In this document: piece by piece, positions 15,663 to 24,278 of the stretch
Layout of the letters: each line of letters begins with the position of its first letter
Numbering within the stretch: position 1 is the first letter of the stretch
Origin: Sphingomonas turrisvirgatae
Lineage (GTDB): Bacteria; Pseudomonadota; Alphaproteobacteria; Sphingomonadales; Sphingomonadaceae
DNA length: 64,000 nt
Direction of reading: 5' to 3'
Assembly: GCF_001721295.1 (NCBI RefSeq)
Contig: NZ_MDDS01000008.1
Coordinates: 1-64,000, forward strand
Notes under the pieces: generated by a model
What the model was told of the DNA's origin: nothing
Database searches by the model: none
Seen by the model: the letters and a program-made list of their open reading frames with translations, nothing else
Position numbers and translations under genes: made by a program

Positions 15663-16526
15663 ATGTTCGTCATCATCGGTTTCGTGTTCCTGATCGCGAT
15701 CGTGTTCGGCGGCTTTGCGCTGACCGGCGGTGCGCTGGGGCCGGTGCTGCACGCATTGCCGCACGAGATGCTGATCATCGGCGGCGCGGCGATCGGCGCG
15801 CTGATCATCGGCAATAGCGGGCGTGAGCTGAAGGCGCTGGGCGGCGGCTTCATGAAGGTGATCAAGGGTCCCAAGTACAAGAAGCAGGATTATCTCGACG
15901 TCATCTTCCTGGTCAGCAAGCTGATGAAGATGCTGCGCGTCGATGGGCCCATCGCGCTCGAACCGCATGTCGAGGATCCGAAGTCCTCCGCCATCTTTGC
16001 CGAATATCCCCGGCTGCTGGCCGATCACACGCTGATCAACCTGATCTGCGACACGCTGCGCCTGGTCGTCGTCTCGTCCGGCACGCTGGACGTGCACGCG
16101 GTCGAGGACGTGATGGACAATGCGATCAAGACGCACCACCACGAGGTCGAGGAACCGCAGCATGCGCTGCAGGGGCTGGGCGACGCGCTGCCCGCGCTGG
16201 GCATCGTCGCGGCGGTGCTTGGCGTGGTCAAGACGATGGGATCGATCGACAAGCCGCCGAGCGTCCTGGGCGGCATGATCGGTTCGGCGCTGGTTGGCAC
16301 CTTTCTGGGCGTGCTGCTCGCCTATGGCATCGTCGGGCCGCTGGCCGGACGATTGAAGCAGATCATCGATGCCGATGCGGCGATCTATCAAACGGTCAAG
16401 CAGATCATCATCGCCTCGCTGCACGGCCATCCGCAGCCGCTGGTGATCGAGGCGGCGCGCAGCGGCATCGCGCACCACAATCAGCCCGGCTTTGCCGAAG
16501 TGTTCGACGGGCTGCGCGGGCGCTGA
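15663..16526 (+). CDS. motA: Flagellar motor stator protein MotA
   Basis: Inner-membrane stator A-subunit of 287 residues, typical MotA length. Four hydrophobic segments are visible: at the N-terminus (MFVIIGFVFLIAIVFGGFAL), around residues 35-52, and two near the C-terminal third (ALPALGIVAAVLGVVKTMG, then IGSALVGTFLGVLLAYGIVG). The large cytosolic loop between them holds the family's EVMDNAIKTHHHEVEEP-type segment. It forms the channel with MotB encoded 37 bases downstream. This is the canonical pair; a shorter second pair lies at 5209-6404. Confidence 0.95.
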   Translation: MFVIIGFVFLIAIVFGGFALTGGALGPVLHALPHEMLIIGGAAIGALIIGNSGRELKALGGGFMKVIKGPKYKKQDYLDVIFLVSKLMKMLRVDGPIALEPHVEDPKSSAIFAEYPRLLADHTLINLICDTLRLVVVSSGTLDVHAVEDVMDNAIKTHHHEVEEPQHALQGLGDALPALGIVAAVLGVVKTMGSIDKPPSVLGGMIGSALVGTFLGVLLAYGIVGPLAGRLKQIIDADAAIYQTVKQIIIASLHGHPQPLVIEAARSGIAHHNQPGFAEVFDGLRGR

Positions 16527-16528
16527 TC

Positions 16529-16567
16529 ATGGCTTTCGGCACCTCGCGCCGTGAGGCGCGCAAATGA
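16529..16567 (+). CDS. Possible 12-codon leader ORF coupling motA to motB
   Basis: Between the motA stop and the motB start is a 12-codon ORF (MAFGTSRREARK). Its ATG lies two bases after the motA stop and its TGA overlaps the motB ATG as ATGA. It could couple motB translation to motA. No conservation evidence is available, so it may be chance. Confidence 0.25.
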   Translation: MAFGTSRREARK

Positions 16568-17466
16568 GCGCAAGGGCGCCCCATGCGGCCAAGCAGCCGC
16601 CCAAGATCATCGTCAAGAAGATCATCGTCGAAGGCGGCGGTGGTCATCATGGCGGCGCGTGGAAGGTCGCCTATGCCGACTTCGTGACGGCGATGATGGC
16701 GTTCTTCCTGCTGATGTGGCTGCTCGGCGCAACGACCGAGAAGCAGCGCAAGGCGCTGGCCGACTATTTCGCGCCGACGCTGATCGAATTGAAGCAGAAC
16801 AGCGCCGGTTCGAACGGGCTGTTGCGCGGCGATGCGCTGCAGGGCCGCGACAATTACCCGACCATGGCCAAGCAGACCGGCACGCGATCGATGACCATTC
16901 CATCGGGCGCGACGGGGGGCGACAAGGTCGGCACCGGCAGCATCGGCAGCCTCAAGAACAAGGAAATCGCGAGCGAGGACCGCAAGGGCTTTGCCAAGAT
17001 GAAGGCCGAGATCGAGAAGAAGATCCGGTCCAATCCGGGGCTGACGAAGCTTGGCAAGCAGGTCCGTTTCGTGCCGACGCGCGACGGCATGCGGATCGAC
17101 CTGATGGACGATGCCGATTATTCGATGTTCGCCGTGGGCACGACCAGCTTCGTCCCCGACGCGGCCAAGCTGGTAGCGCTGGTGGCGCAGTCGATCGCGG
17201 GGTCGGAGAACAAGATCATGGTGCGCGGCCATACCGACAGCCTGCGCTATGGCGACCCGACCAACATGAACAACTGGATGCTGTCGAGCGCGCGGTCGGA
17301 AGAAACCCGCCGCCGGCTGGTCGCCAACGGCGTGCCCGAATCGCGTTTCGAGCGGATCGAGGGCGTCGCCGATCGCGAGCCGCTGATCGTGAAAGACCCC
17401 GCCGACCCGCGCAACCGCCGCGTGGCGATCACACTGCTGTACCGGCAGAGCAAGCTGGACAGATAG
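16564..17466 (+). CDS. motB: Flagellar motor stator protein MotB
   Basis: Stator B-subunit of 300 residues that anchors MotA to peptidoglycan. The single membrane helix carries the proton-binding Asp at residue 39 within AYADFVTAMMAFFLLMWLLG, a near-perfect MotB signature. The periplasmic OmpA-like domain has VRGHTDSLRYGD from about residue 219 and then the LSSARSEETRRRL helix, so peptidoglycan binding residues are intact, unlike motB2. A His/Gly-rich stretch (GGGGHHGG) precedes the helix. The start overlaps a tiny leader ORF. Confidence 0.95.
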   Translation: MSARAPHAAKQPPKIIVKKIIVEGGGGHHGGAWKVAYADFVTAMMAFFLLMWLLGATTEKQRKALADYFAPTLIELKQNSAGSNGLLRGDALQGRDNYPTMAKQTGTRSMTIPSGATGGDKVGTGSIGSLKNKEIASEDRKGFAKMKAEIEKKIRSNPGLTKLGKQVRFVPTRDGMRIDLMDDADYSMFAVGTTSFVPDAAKLVALVAQSIAGSENKIMVRGHTDSLRYGDPTNMNNWMLSSARSEETRRRLVANGVPESRFERIEGVADREPLIVKDPADPRNRRVAITLLYRQSKLDR

Positions 17467-17524
17467 GTTCTGTCAGCTGCGCTGAGCGACCCGGCGCCGC
17501 CAGTTGCGGACGCAGCTCAAAAAG

Positions 17525-19927
17525 TCAGAAGAACACCTTTCGGATGCTGAGTTTCACCGTGCGGCCGAGCGGGTCGAGCAGCGCGGGCTGGTAGTTCAGC
17601 GGCGTCGCGCCGCTGGCGTCGGTGACCTTGAGGCGATTGTCGAAGAGGTTGTCGACCGACAGCGTGATCCGCGTGCCGGCCAGCCAGCGATTGTCGCGCA
17701 CGAACTTGAATTGGGGGCCGAGTGTCGCGAACAGGCGCAGATTGACCGTGGCGAAATCGTCGAAGCGCAGCACGTCGCTGCTGGTCGGGCCGCCGCGCAC
17801 GGTGCTCGCGCTGTTCCAGTCGGCATTGAGCCGCAGGCCGAGGCCGTCGCGCACCACGCCGGCGCGCACCTCGACCTGATGGCGCGGCGAGCCGCCGCGG
17901 CTGCCGGTCGCCGCGCCGTTCAACCGGTCGAGCTCGGGCAGGCCCTCGCGGATCACGATGCGATCCGTCAGCGCGACGGTGTGGAAGACGCCGAACTGCA
18001 GCCGGCCGCCGCCGAACCGCCCACCTTCACCGCCGCCTGGGCCGCGTTGTCCGGGACCGCGGGCATCGGGCGGGGGCGTCTCGCCCCGCGCCTCGGCCGC
18101 CTCACGCGCCGCCTGCCGCGCGGCGCGCTGCGCCTGGAACTGCTCGGCCGTACGGCGGGCGAGGGGCGAGCTGATCGGCTTGGAGAAGTTCAGGCCCCAG
18201 CGAATCTGCTCACGCTCGCTGCGCAGGAAATTGACCGGACGATTGTCGATGCGGATGAGGTTGCCCGCGCCATCGCGCAAGAAGCGGTCGGGGAAGGCGG
18301 CTTCGATCTCGGCAGTGGCGACGGGGAAGCTGGAGACGGGATTACGGACGATGCTCTTGTTGTAATCGACGTTGAGCGTGAGGTCGGTGTCGCTGATCGG
18401 CCGGACGTTCAGCCCGAGCTTCATCACGCTGCGATTGTCGGCAGTAAGGTTGGGATTGCCGCCATCGATCCGCGTGACGTCCACGGTCGTGCCGCGCACG
18501 AAATCGAACACGCGCACATTGGGCGTGGTGATCGCCGGGTTGCCGAGCTGCTGAGCCGACGGTGCGCCTTCCTCCTCGGTGAACGAGGCGATGACGCGAA
18601 CCGCGTTGATCGGCGACCAGTTCACGCCGTAACCATAGGTCAGCAGCGTACCGAAGTCGGAGAGCCGTTCGACCTCGGCATTCGCGTTGAGCGACAGGTT
18701 GCCGAGCGGGGTCAGCACGGCGCGATTGCGGCTGGCGATCGGCAGGTCGATATTGGCTTGCACCGACCCTTCGTCGCGGCCGATCGACTGGCTTGCGAAC
18801 AGGCCCGAGCGAAGCGATTCGCTGTCGAGATTGCTGGTCCGCGCCCGCGCGCGCAGGCTGGTGGAAATGTCGCCCGCCGGGAGTGCGGCGAAGCCGCCGT
18901 TCACCAGCGCATCGACCGTCCCGACGTTCGAGATCGACACGGCGCGATCGGTGAGGCCGGTGCTGCGGTCGGTGACCGTCCGGCTCTCGCTGCGGTCCCA
19001 ATTGCCGGTGACCGACCAGCGCCATTTGGGCGATAGGTCGCCGTTGAGCGAGAAGCCGCCGGCCAGCGTGCCGGTATCGCTGTCGCGCAGCAGCGGCGTC
19101 GTACCGCCGGCGGCGGGCAGCCCGAGCAGCGACTTGCTCCAATTCTGTTCGAGCCGCAGATTGGCCGTCGCCGCGACCTTGCCGATGTTGCGGCTGTAGA
19201 CGCCGTTCGTCGAGAAGCTCTGCGTCGCCGGCAGCAGCGTGCGATATTGCGAATCGGTGTTGGCCGTGACGACGTCGCGCTCGCTTTCCAGCAGGCTGGA
19301 ATCGCGTTCATATTCGGCGGTCACGTTGATGCGGCCGTCGCGGTTCAGGCGCAGCATCGAAAGCTCGACATCCTGCCCGTCGCGCCCGCCGGCGGTGGCC
19401 AGCGTACCGTCGACCTCCGCCGTTATCGCGCTGAAGCGACGGCGCAGCACGATGTTCACGACGCGCTGGTCGGCGCGATAGCCAAGCTTGAGGGCTGCCT
19501 CTTCGGGCAGGATGTCGATCCGCTCGATCGCTTCGGGCGGAATGTTGCGGATTTCGCCGAAGCCGGAGATGCGCCGCCCGGCCAGCAGCAGCACCGGACG
19601 GCCGCCGTCGCGACCCCGGCCGCTGCGAGTCTGCGGTTCGAGTTCGGTGAGCAGTTCGGACAGCGATCCGACGCCGTAAGCGCGGATATCGGCCGGACTG
19701 AGCGTCAGTTCAGGCTTGACGTCGCCGGGCACCGCACCGCGCAATACGCCGGAAACGACGATTTCCTCGCCCTCCACTAGGTCGCCGGCATCGCCGCCGC
19801 TGCCGGGCTCGTCCTCAGCCGGCTCGGCCTGCGGCTGCGGACTGGTCGTCGGATCCTGCGCAGCGGCCAGCGCCGCCGGTGCCGCCGTCATCATCAACCC
19901 ACTCAATACCCACGCAACCCGACGCAT
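17525..19927 (-). CDS. TonB-dependent outer-membrane receptor with charged and Gly-rich insert
   Basis: Outer-membrane beta-barrel receptor of 800 residues. A signal peptide (MRRVAWVLSGLMMTAAPAAL) is followed by an acidic, Pro/Gln-rich linker and then EEIVVSGVLRG, a TonB-box-like start of the plug domain. The plug includes RPVLLLAGRRISGFGEIRNI and the EAIERIDILPEEAALKLGYR block. The barrel ends in Phe (SIRKVFF), the usual outer-membrane sorting signal. Residues about 590-640 hold an unusual insert, first Ala/Arg/Glu-rich, then Gly/Pro-rich (GPGGGEGGRFGGG). Substrate unknown. Chorismate mutase lies upstream on the same strand. The untranslated leader carries a hairpin at 19944-19959 beside an AAGGAG ribosome site. 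Confidence 0.85.
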   Translation of the reverse strand: MRRVAWVLSGLMMTAAPAALAAAQDPTTSPQPQAEPAEDEPGSGGDAGDLVEGEEIVVSGVLRGAVPGDVKPELTLSPADIRAYGVGSLSELLTELEPQTRSGRGRDGGRPVLLLAGRRISGFGEIRNIPPEAIERIDILPEEAALKLGYRADQRVVNIVLRRRFSAITAEVDGTLATAGGRDGQDVELSMLRLNRDGRINVTAEYERDSSLLESERDVVTANTDSQYRTLLPATQSFSTNGVYSRNIGKVAATANLRLEQNWSKSLLGLPAAGGTTPLLRDSDTGTLAGGFSLNGDLSPKWRWSVTGNWDRSESRTVTDRSTGLTDRAVSISNVGTVDALVNGGFAALPAGDISTSLRARARTSNLDSESLRSGLFASQSIGRDEGSVQANIDLPIASRNRAVLTPLGNLSLNANAEVERLSDFGTLLTYGYGVNWSPINAVRVIASFTEEEGAPSAQQLGNPAITTPNVRVFDFVRGTTVDVTRIDGGNPNLTADNRSVMKLGLNVRPISDTDLTLNVDYNKSIVRNPVSSFPVATAEIEAAFPDRFLRDGAGNLIRIDNRPVNFLRSEREQIRWGLNFSKPISSPLARRTAEQFQAQRAARQAAREAAEARGETPPPDARGPGQRGPGGGEGGRFGGGRLQFGVFHTVALTDRIVIREGLPELDRLNGAATGSRGGSPRHQVEVRAGVVRDGLGLRLNADWNSASTVRGGPTSSDVLRFDDFATVNLRLFATLGPQFKFVRDNRWLAGTRITLSVDNLFDNRLKVTDASGATPLNYQPALLDPLGRTVKLSIRKVFF

Positions 19928-19988
19928 GCCAAACTCCTTGCGCGCCGACGCAAGTCGGCCTGGCTGGCGTGTCTAGCCAGCGTGTGTC

Positions 19989-20000
19989 GCACAATTGTGC
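19989..20000. promoter_or_regulatory. Perfect palindrome upstream of the TonB receptor
   Basis: GCACAATTGTGC is a perfect 12-base palindrome about 60 bases upstream of the receptor start at 19927. A second inverted repeat, CTGGC-N7-GCCAG, lies at about 19963-19979. A repressor or activator site is possible; no regulator gene is adjacent. Confidence 0.4.
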
Positions 20001-20039
20001 CGGTGGAAAAAAGTTTCTTTGGCAGCGGCGCGGCAGGGT

Positions 20040-20330
20040 CTAGCCGGCGCTGCCGTCCTGCATCTGCGCGTGGTGGCGGATGACCTCGTCGATGATGAAG
20101 CGCAGAAACTTTTCGGAGAATTCGGGATCGAGATCGGCCTGCTGCGCAAGTTCGCGCAGCCGGGCGATCTGGCGATCCTCTCGCCCCGGATCGGCGGGGG
20201 GCAGTCCCGTATCGGCCTTGTACCGCCCGACGGCCTGCGTGATCTGGAACCGTTCGGCGAGCAGGAAGACAAGCGCGGCGTCGATGCGGTCGATGCTCTG
20301 GCGATAGCGGGTCAGCGTCTCGTCGGTCAT
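20040..20330 (-). CDS. Chorismate mutase (AroQ class)
   Basis: Monofunctional chorismate mutase of 96 residues, converting chorismate to prephenate for Phe and Tyr synthesis in the cytosol. It is an all-helical AroQ type: TRYRQSIDRIDAALVFLLAE, RFQITQAVGRYKADTGLPPA, then the EDRQIARLRELA and FSEKFLRFIIDEVIRHH helices with the active-site Arg and Lys positions of the family. The start at 20330 gives MTDETLTRYR; a longer reading would overlap the polyprenyl synthase gene. Prephenate dehydratase, the next enzyme, is at 21611-22504. Confidence 0.9.
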   Translation of the reverse strand: MTDETLTRYRQSIDRIDAALVFLLAERFQITQAVGRYKADTGLPPADPGREDRQIARLRELAQQADLDPEFSEKFLRFIIDEVIRHHAQMQDGSAG

Positions 20331-20429
20331 GATAGGGCCCTTTCGCGCGCGCTTGTCGCCGCGCTTTGTTCGCCGCGCAAGCCCCGTGCCCTTGCCTTTG
20401 CCCGTCGCAGCGGCCACATCGCGCGCGGC

Positions 20430-21443
20430 ATGAACGCGACCATTCACCGCATCGGCCGGGACGCCGAACCCTCGCTCGACCCGCTGATCGCACTGGTCGC
20501 AGCCGACATGAACCTGGTGAACCAGGTCATTCTCGATCGCATGCAGTCGCAGATTCCGCTGATCCCCGAGCTTGCCGGGCACCTGATCGCGGGCGGCGGC
20601 AAGCGGATGCGGCCGATGCTGACGGTAGCGAGCGCCAAGCTGCTCGGTTATCCCGGCAATCGCCACCACAAGCTGGCGGCGACGGTCGAGTTCATTCACA
20701 CCGCGACGCTGCTGCACGACGATGTGGTCGACGGCAGCGACCTGCGCCGGGGCAAGCGCACGGCGAACCTCATCTGGGGCAATCCGGCAAGCGTGCTGGT
20801 CGGCGACTTCCTGTTTTCCCGCAGCTTCGAGCTGATGGTCGAGGACGGGAGCCTGAAGGTGCTCAAGATCCTGTCGAACGCCAGCGCGGTGATCGCCGAG
20901 GGCGAGGTCAACCAGCTGACTGCCGCGCGGCGGATCGACCTGGGCGAAGAACGCTATCTCGAGATCATCAACGCCAAGACCGCCGCCCTGTTCGCCGCCG
21001 CCTGCCGCATCGCCGCGGTGGTGGCCGAGCGGCCCGAAGCGGAGGAAGCCGCGCTCGATGCCTATGGGCGCAATCTTGGCATCGCGTTCCAGCTCGTCGA
21101 CGATGCGATCGATTATGTTTCCGACGCCGGGACGATGGGCAAGGACGCTGGCGACGATTTCCGCGAGGGCAAGATGACGCTGCCGGTCATCCTCGCCTAT
21201 TCACGCGGCAATGACGAGGACCGCGCCTTCTGGAAGGAAGCGGTGCTGGGGCGGCGGGTGAGCGACGCGGACTTCGCCCATGCCGTCTCGTTGGTGCAGT
21301 CGAGCCGTGCGGTGGACGATACGCTTGCCCGCGCGCGGCATTATGGCCAGCGCGCGATCGATTCGCTTGGCATGTTCCCGGGCAGCGCGGCGAAGGATGC
21401 GATGATCGAAGCGGTCGAGTTCGCGGTCGCGCGGGCTTATTGA
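20430..21443 (+). CDS. ispB: Polyprenyl (octaprenyl/decaprenyl) diphosphate synthase
   Basis: Long-chain trans-prenyltransferase of 337 residues that makes the ubiquinone side chain by adding isopentenyl units to a farnesyl-type primer. Both Asp-rich motifs are present: LLHDDVVDGSDLRRG (first, DDxxD) and FQLVDDAIDYVSD (second). GGGKRMRPML is the usual substrate-binding segment. The start at 20430 (MNATIHRIGRDAEPSL) is chosen because upstream residues overlap chorismate mutase on the other strand. Chain length cannot be read from sequence alone; Q10 is usual in sphingomonads. Confidence 0.88.
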   Translation: MNATIHRIGRDAEPSLDPLIALVAADMNLVNQVILDRMQSQIPLIPELAGHLIAGGGKRMRPMLTVASAKLLGYPGNRHHKLAATVEFIHTATLLHDDVVDGSDLRRGKRTANLIWGNPASVLVGDFLFSRSFELMVEDGSLKVLKILSNASAVIAEGEVNQLTAARRIDLGEERYLEIINAKTAALFAAACRIAAVVAERPEAEEAALDAYGRNLGIAFQLVDDAIDYVSDAGTMGKDAGDDFREGKMTLPVILAYSRGNDEDRAFWKEAVLGRRVSDADFAHAVSLVQSSRAVDDTLARARHYGQRAIDSLGMFPGSAAKDAMIEAVEFAVARAY

Positions 21444-21452
21444 GAAGAAACT

Positions 21453-21602
21453 GGTTCACGCAAAGGCGCGAGGGCGCAAAGATGTGCGCGGCGCGGAGCG
21501 CTGGAACAATCACTCGCGCCCCTGCAGGTGGCACGTCAGGGTAGCGATGGCCGCTGTCGCGGCAGCACAACGGCTTCGCGCCTTTGCGCCTTTGTGCGAA
21601 CC
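21453..21602. repeat. Long imperfect inverted repeat between convergent genes
   Basis: Arms of 29 bases (21453-21481 and 21574-21602) match at 24 positions; all five differences are transitions, three of which would still pair as G-U in RNA. The arms begin GGTTCACGCAAAGGCG and flank about 92 bases. The element fills the gap between ispB and pheA. A similarly placed element is at 34274-34405. Confidence 0.7.
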
Positions 21603-21610
21603 CCTTTTTC

Positions 21611-22504
21611 TTACTCGGGCCGCGCGCGTGCCTGAGGGTAGGCGCCGAGCACGCGCATCGACTTGGTGTGGAAGCGCAACTCGTCCAGCGCGCGGTCGAC
21701 TGCCGGGTCGCCGGGGCGGCCGACGATATCGCAGTAGAATTCGGTCGCGGCGAAGCTGCCGTCGCGCTGGTAGCTTTCCAGCTTCGTCATATTGACGCCG
21801 TTGGTGGCGAAGCCGCCCAGCGCCTTGTACAACGCGGCGGGCACGTTCTTCACCTCGAAGATGAAGGTGGTCATGAACATGCCGTTGTCGCGGAGCGGTG
21901 GCGCGGTGCGCGCCAGCACGACGAAGCGAGTCATGTTGTGATCCGCGTCGGCGACGTCGTTGTCGAAGATGGTTAGGCCATAGAGCGGCGCGGCACCCGG
22001 TGGTGCGAGCGCGGCCACTGCCGGATCGCCTTCCGCCGCGACCACGGCCGCGGCGCCGGCAGTGTCGGGATAGGAGAGCGGCGAAATGCCCTGCGCCTTC
22101 AGCCACTGATAGCATTGGCCGAGCGCCTGGGGGTGGCTCATCGCCTGGCGGATATCGCTGCGCTTGCCCAGGCCCATCAGCGCATAACGGATCGGCAGGA
22201 AATGTTCGCCGATGATGACGAGGCCCGATCGCGGCAGCAGGAAGTGGATGTCGGCGACCCGGCCGTGAAGCGAATTTTCGATCGGGATCATCGCGCAGTC
22301 GGCCCGGCCCTCACGGACGGCGTCGATCGCATCCTCGAAGCTGAAGCACGGCAAGGGCAGCCCGGTCGGAAACGCCTCGAGCACCGCGATGTGCGAGTTG
22401 GCGCCGGGCGCGCCCTGGAACGCGACGGCGCGCCTGGGCTCGGCCAGCGCGGCCTGCGTCATCCGTTCCACGATCGGGCGCGCGGGCGCGGCGAAATTTT
22501 CCAT
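21611..22504 (-). CDS. pheA: Prephenate dehydratase
   Basis: Converts prephenate to phenylpyruvate in phenylalanine synthesis, 297 residues, no fused chorismate mutase. The catalytic domain begins with VAFQGAPGANSHIAVLEAFP and contains IENSLHGRVADIHFLL. The conserved TRFVVL segment lies at about 190. A C-terminal ACT regulatory domain (about 205-290) includes NGVNMTKLESYQRD, matching the ESRP-type Phe-binding motif as LESY. It converges with ispB and diverges from the cytochrome gene. Confidence 0.93.
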   Translation of the reverse strand: MENFAAPARPIVERMTQAALAEPRRAVAFQGAPGANSHIAVLEAFPTGLPLPCFSFEDAIDAVREGRADCAMIPIENSLHGRVADIHFLLPRSGLVIIGEHFLPIRYALMGLGKRSDIRQAMSHPQALGQCYQWLKAQGISPLSYPDTAGAAAVVAAEGDPAVAALAPPGAAPLYGLTIFDNDVADADHNMTRFVVLARTAPPLRDNGMFMTTFIFEVKNVPAALYKALGGFATNGVNMTKLESYQRDGSFAATEFYCDIVGRPGDPAVDRALDELRFHTKSMRVLGAYPQARARPE

Positions 22505-22622
22505 TGGCCGGCGCGCTTAACGAGGTGACATGGGTGTAGCAAGTCAAGGTTGCGGTGCGGACAAGCGCTGACTAAAGGAACCGCCAAACGTCAGGCATCA
22601 ATCGGGGCAGAACAGGCGCGCA

Positions 22623-23294
22623 ATGGACAATCGCATGAACACGATCGCAGGCTGGGTCCTGTTCGGCTGTGCCTCGGCGCTGGGCCTCTCGATCGCCAGC
22701 GGCATGATCTACAAGAGCGGCCATCCCGAGAAGGAAGGCTATCCCGTCGAGAGCGCTGATGGCGCCGAGGGCGGCGGCGCAGCCGAAGCAGCCGAGCCGA
22801 TCGCGGCACGCCTGGCGAAGGCCGACGTCGCCAAGGGGCAGGCGTCGTTCGCCAAGTGCGCGGCGTGCCACACCATCACCAATGGCGGCGCGAACGGCGT
22901 CGGTCCGAACGTGTGGGCGACCGTCGGCAAGCCGCACGGCCATATCGCGGGCTTTGCCTATTCCGACGCGCTGAAGAGCGTGCCGGGCAACTGGACGTTC
23001 GAAGCGCTCGACGCTTGGCTTGCGTCGCCGCGCAAATACGCGCCGGGCACCAAGATGACCTTTGCCGGCCTGTCGGACCCGCAGGAGCGCGCCAACGTCA
23101 TCGCTTACATGAACGCGCAGGGTTCGAACCTGCCGCTGCCGGCGGTCGAGGCCGCCGCTCCGGCGAGCGAGGCGGAAGGCAACGTCGCGACCGGCACCGA
23201 CACCAACGAGCTGGCGAACGATGCGCAGCCGGCGACGGGCGCGCCGTCGGTCGATCCCGCGGCAGCAGACGAAGCGGCGAAGAAGGGGCAGTAA
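22623..23294 (+). CDS. Membrane-anchored class I cytochrome c (CycM-like)
   Basis: Electron carrier of 223 residues. An uncleaved N-terminal hydrophobic anchor (TIAGWVLFGCASALGLSIAS) is followed by an acidic linker and a cytochrome c domain with heme-binding CAACH at about residues 79-83. The axial Met probably lies in GTKMTFAGL. The C-terminus is a long Ala/Glu/Asp-rich tail. The domain order matches membrane cytochromes c552/CycM that link the bc1 complex and terminal oxidases in alphaproteobacteria. ATG at 22623 is used; an ATG four codons on is possible. A strong bidirectional terminator follows. Confidence 0.88.
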   Translation: MDNRMNTIAGWVLFGCASALGLSIASGMIYKSGHPEKEGYPVESADGAEGGGAAEAAEPIAARLAKADVAKGQASFAKCAACHTITNGGANGVGPNVWATVGKPHGHIAGFAYSDALKSVPGNWTFEALDAWLASPRKYAPGTKMTFAGLSDPQERANVIAYMNAQGSNLPLPAVEAAAPASEAEGNVATGTDTNELANDAQPATGAPSVDPAAADEAAKKGQ

Positions 23295-23310
23295 GCCCCC
23301 GCCCAGCGCC

Positions 23311-23356
23311 AACGAGAAAAGCGGCGGTCGGGGTTCCCGGCCGCCGCTTTTCGTTG
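23311..23356. terminator. Bidirectional intrinsic terminator
   Basis: The stem AAAAGCGGCGG (left) pairs with CCGCCGCTTTT (right, ending near 23351) around a short loop; flanking AACGA and TCGTT extend the symmetry. The A run on one side and T run on the other serve both the cytochrome gene and the convergent LOG-family gene. Confidence 0.85.
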
Positions 23357-23386
23357 CGGCCTGCCAGCCGTCGTCTGGACTACGGC

Positions 23387-24256
23387 TTACTGGCCGTCCT
23401 TGTCCTTGTAGAAGTCCTGGACGATTTCCCAGCCTTCTTCCGCCGTCTCGCAGAAGTGGAACAGGTCGAGGTCGCGCGGGGAGATCACGCCTTCCTCGCA
23501 CAGCGCATCGAAATTGACGACGCGCTGCCAGAAGTCCTTGCCGTAGAACAGCACCGGAATGGGCGCGATCTTGCCGGTCTGAATGAGCGTCAGTAGTTCG
23601 AACGATTCATCGAACGTGCCGAATCCGCCGGGAAAGACCGCGACGGCGCGCGCGCGCAGCAGGAAGTGCATCTTGCGCAGCGCGAAATAGTGGAACTGGA
23701 ACGAGAGCGAGGGCGTCACATATTCGTTCGGCGCCTGTTCGTGCGGCAGAACGATGTTGAGGCCGATGGTCTCGCACCCCTTTTCCACCGCGCCGCGGTT
23801 CGCCGCTTCCATGATCGAAGGGCCGCCGCCCGAGGTGACGACGAAATGACGGTCGCCATTCTCGTCCTGCGGGAAGCAGCTGGCGAGGCCCGCGAGTTCG
23901 CGCGCGACATCGTAATATTTCGACTTCTCGATCAGCCGCTCGGCGATCTTGCGTGAACGATCGTCGGTGGCGAGATCGAGCAGCGCCTGGGCCTTCGCAG
24001 GCTCGGGAATGCGCGCCGAGCCATAGATGACGAACAGCGAAGCGATCTTGGCCTCGTCCATCAACAGGCTGGGCTTCAGCAGCTCGAGCTGGAAGCGGAT
24101 CGGGCGAAGATCCTCGCGCAGCAGGAAGTCCATATCCTGAAAGGCGAGGCGATAGGCGGGATGCTCGGTCTGCGGCGTGCTGATCACGCCTTGCGCGGAT
24201 TCGGCGTCTTCACGAGCGGGCGCGAACACGCGCGAGGGAACTTTGGTGTCTGTCAT
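23387..24256 (-). CDS. LOG-family (lysine decarboxylase-like fold) nucleotide hydrolase
   Basis: Rossmann-like LOG-family protein, 289 residues. The family signature PGGFGTFDE is present in the second half, together with VTSGGGPSIMEAANRGA, the upstream nucleotide-binding block. Characterised members hydrolyse cytokinin ribotides or other nucleoside monophosphates; the substrate here is unknown. The N-terminal 100 residues before the core are longer than in plant LOG proteins and match the larger bacterial subgroup. It is followed by the convergent terminator at 23311-23356 and preceded by the extensin-like gene on the same strand. Confidence 0.82.
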   Translation of the reverse strand: MTDTKVPSRVFAPAREDAESAQGVISTPQTEHPAYRLAFQDMDFLLREDLRPIRFQLELLKPSLLMDEAKIASLFVIYGSARIPEPAKAQALLDLATDDRSRKIAERLIEKSKYYDVARELAGLASCFPQDENGDRHFVVTSGGGPSIMEAANRGAVEKGCETIGLNIVLPHEQAPNEYVTPSLSFQFHYFALRKMHFLLRARAVAVFPGGFGTFDESFELLTLIQTGKIAPIPVLFYGKDFWQRVVNFDALCEEGVISPRDLDLFHFCETAEEGWEIVQDFYKDKDGQ

Positions 24257-24278
24257 CGCCGGCTTCTAATCCAAATCT

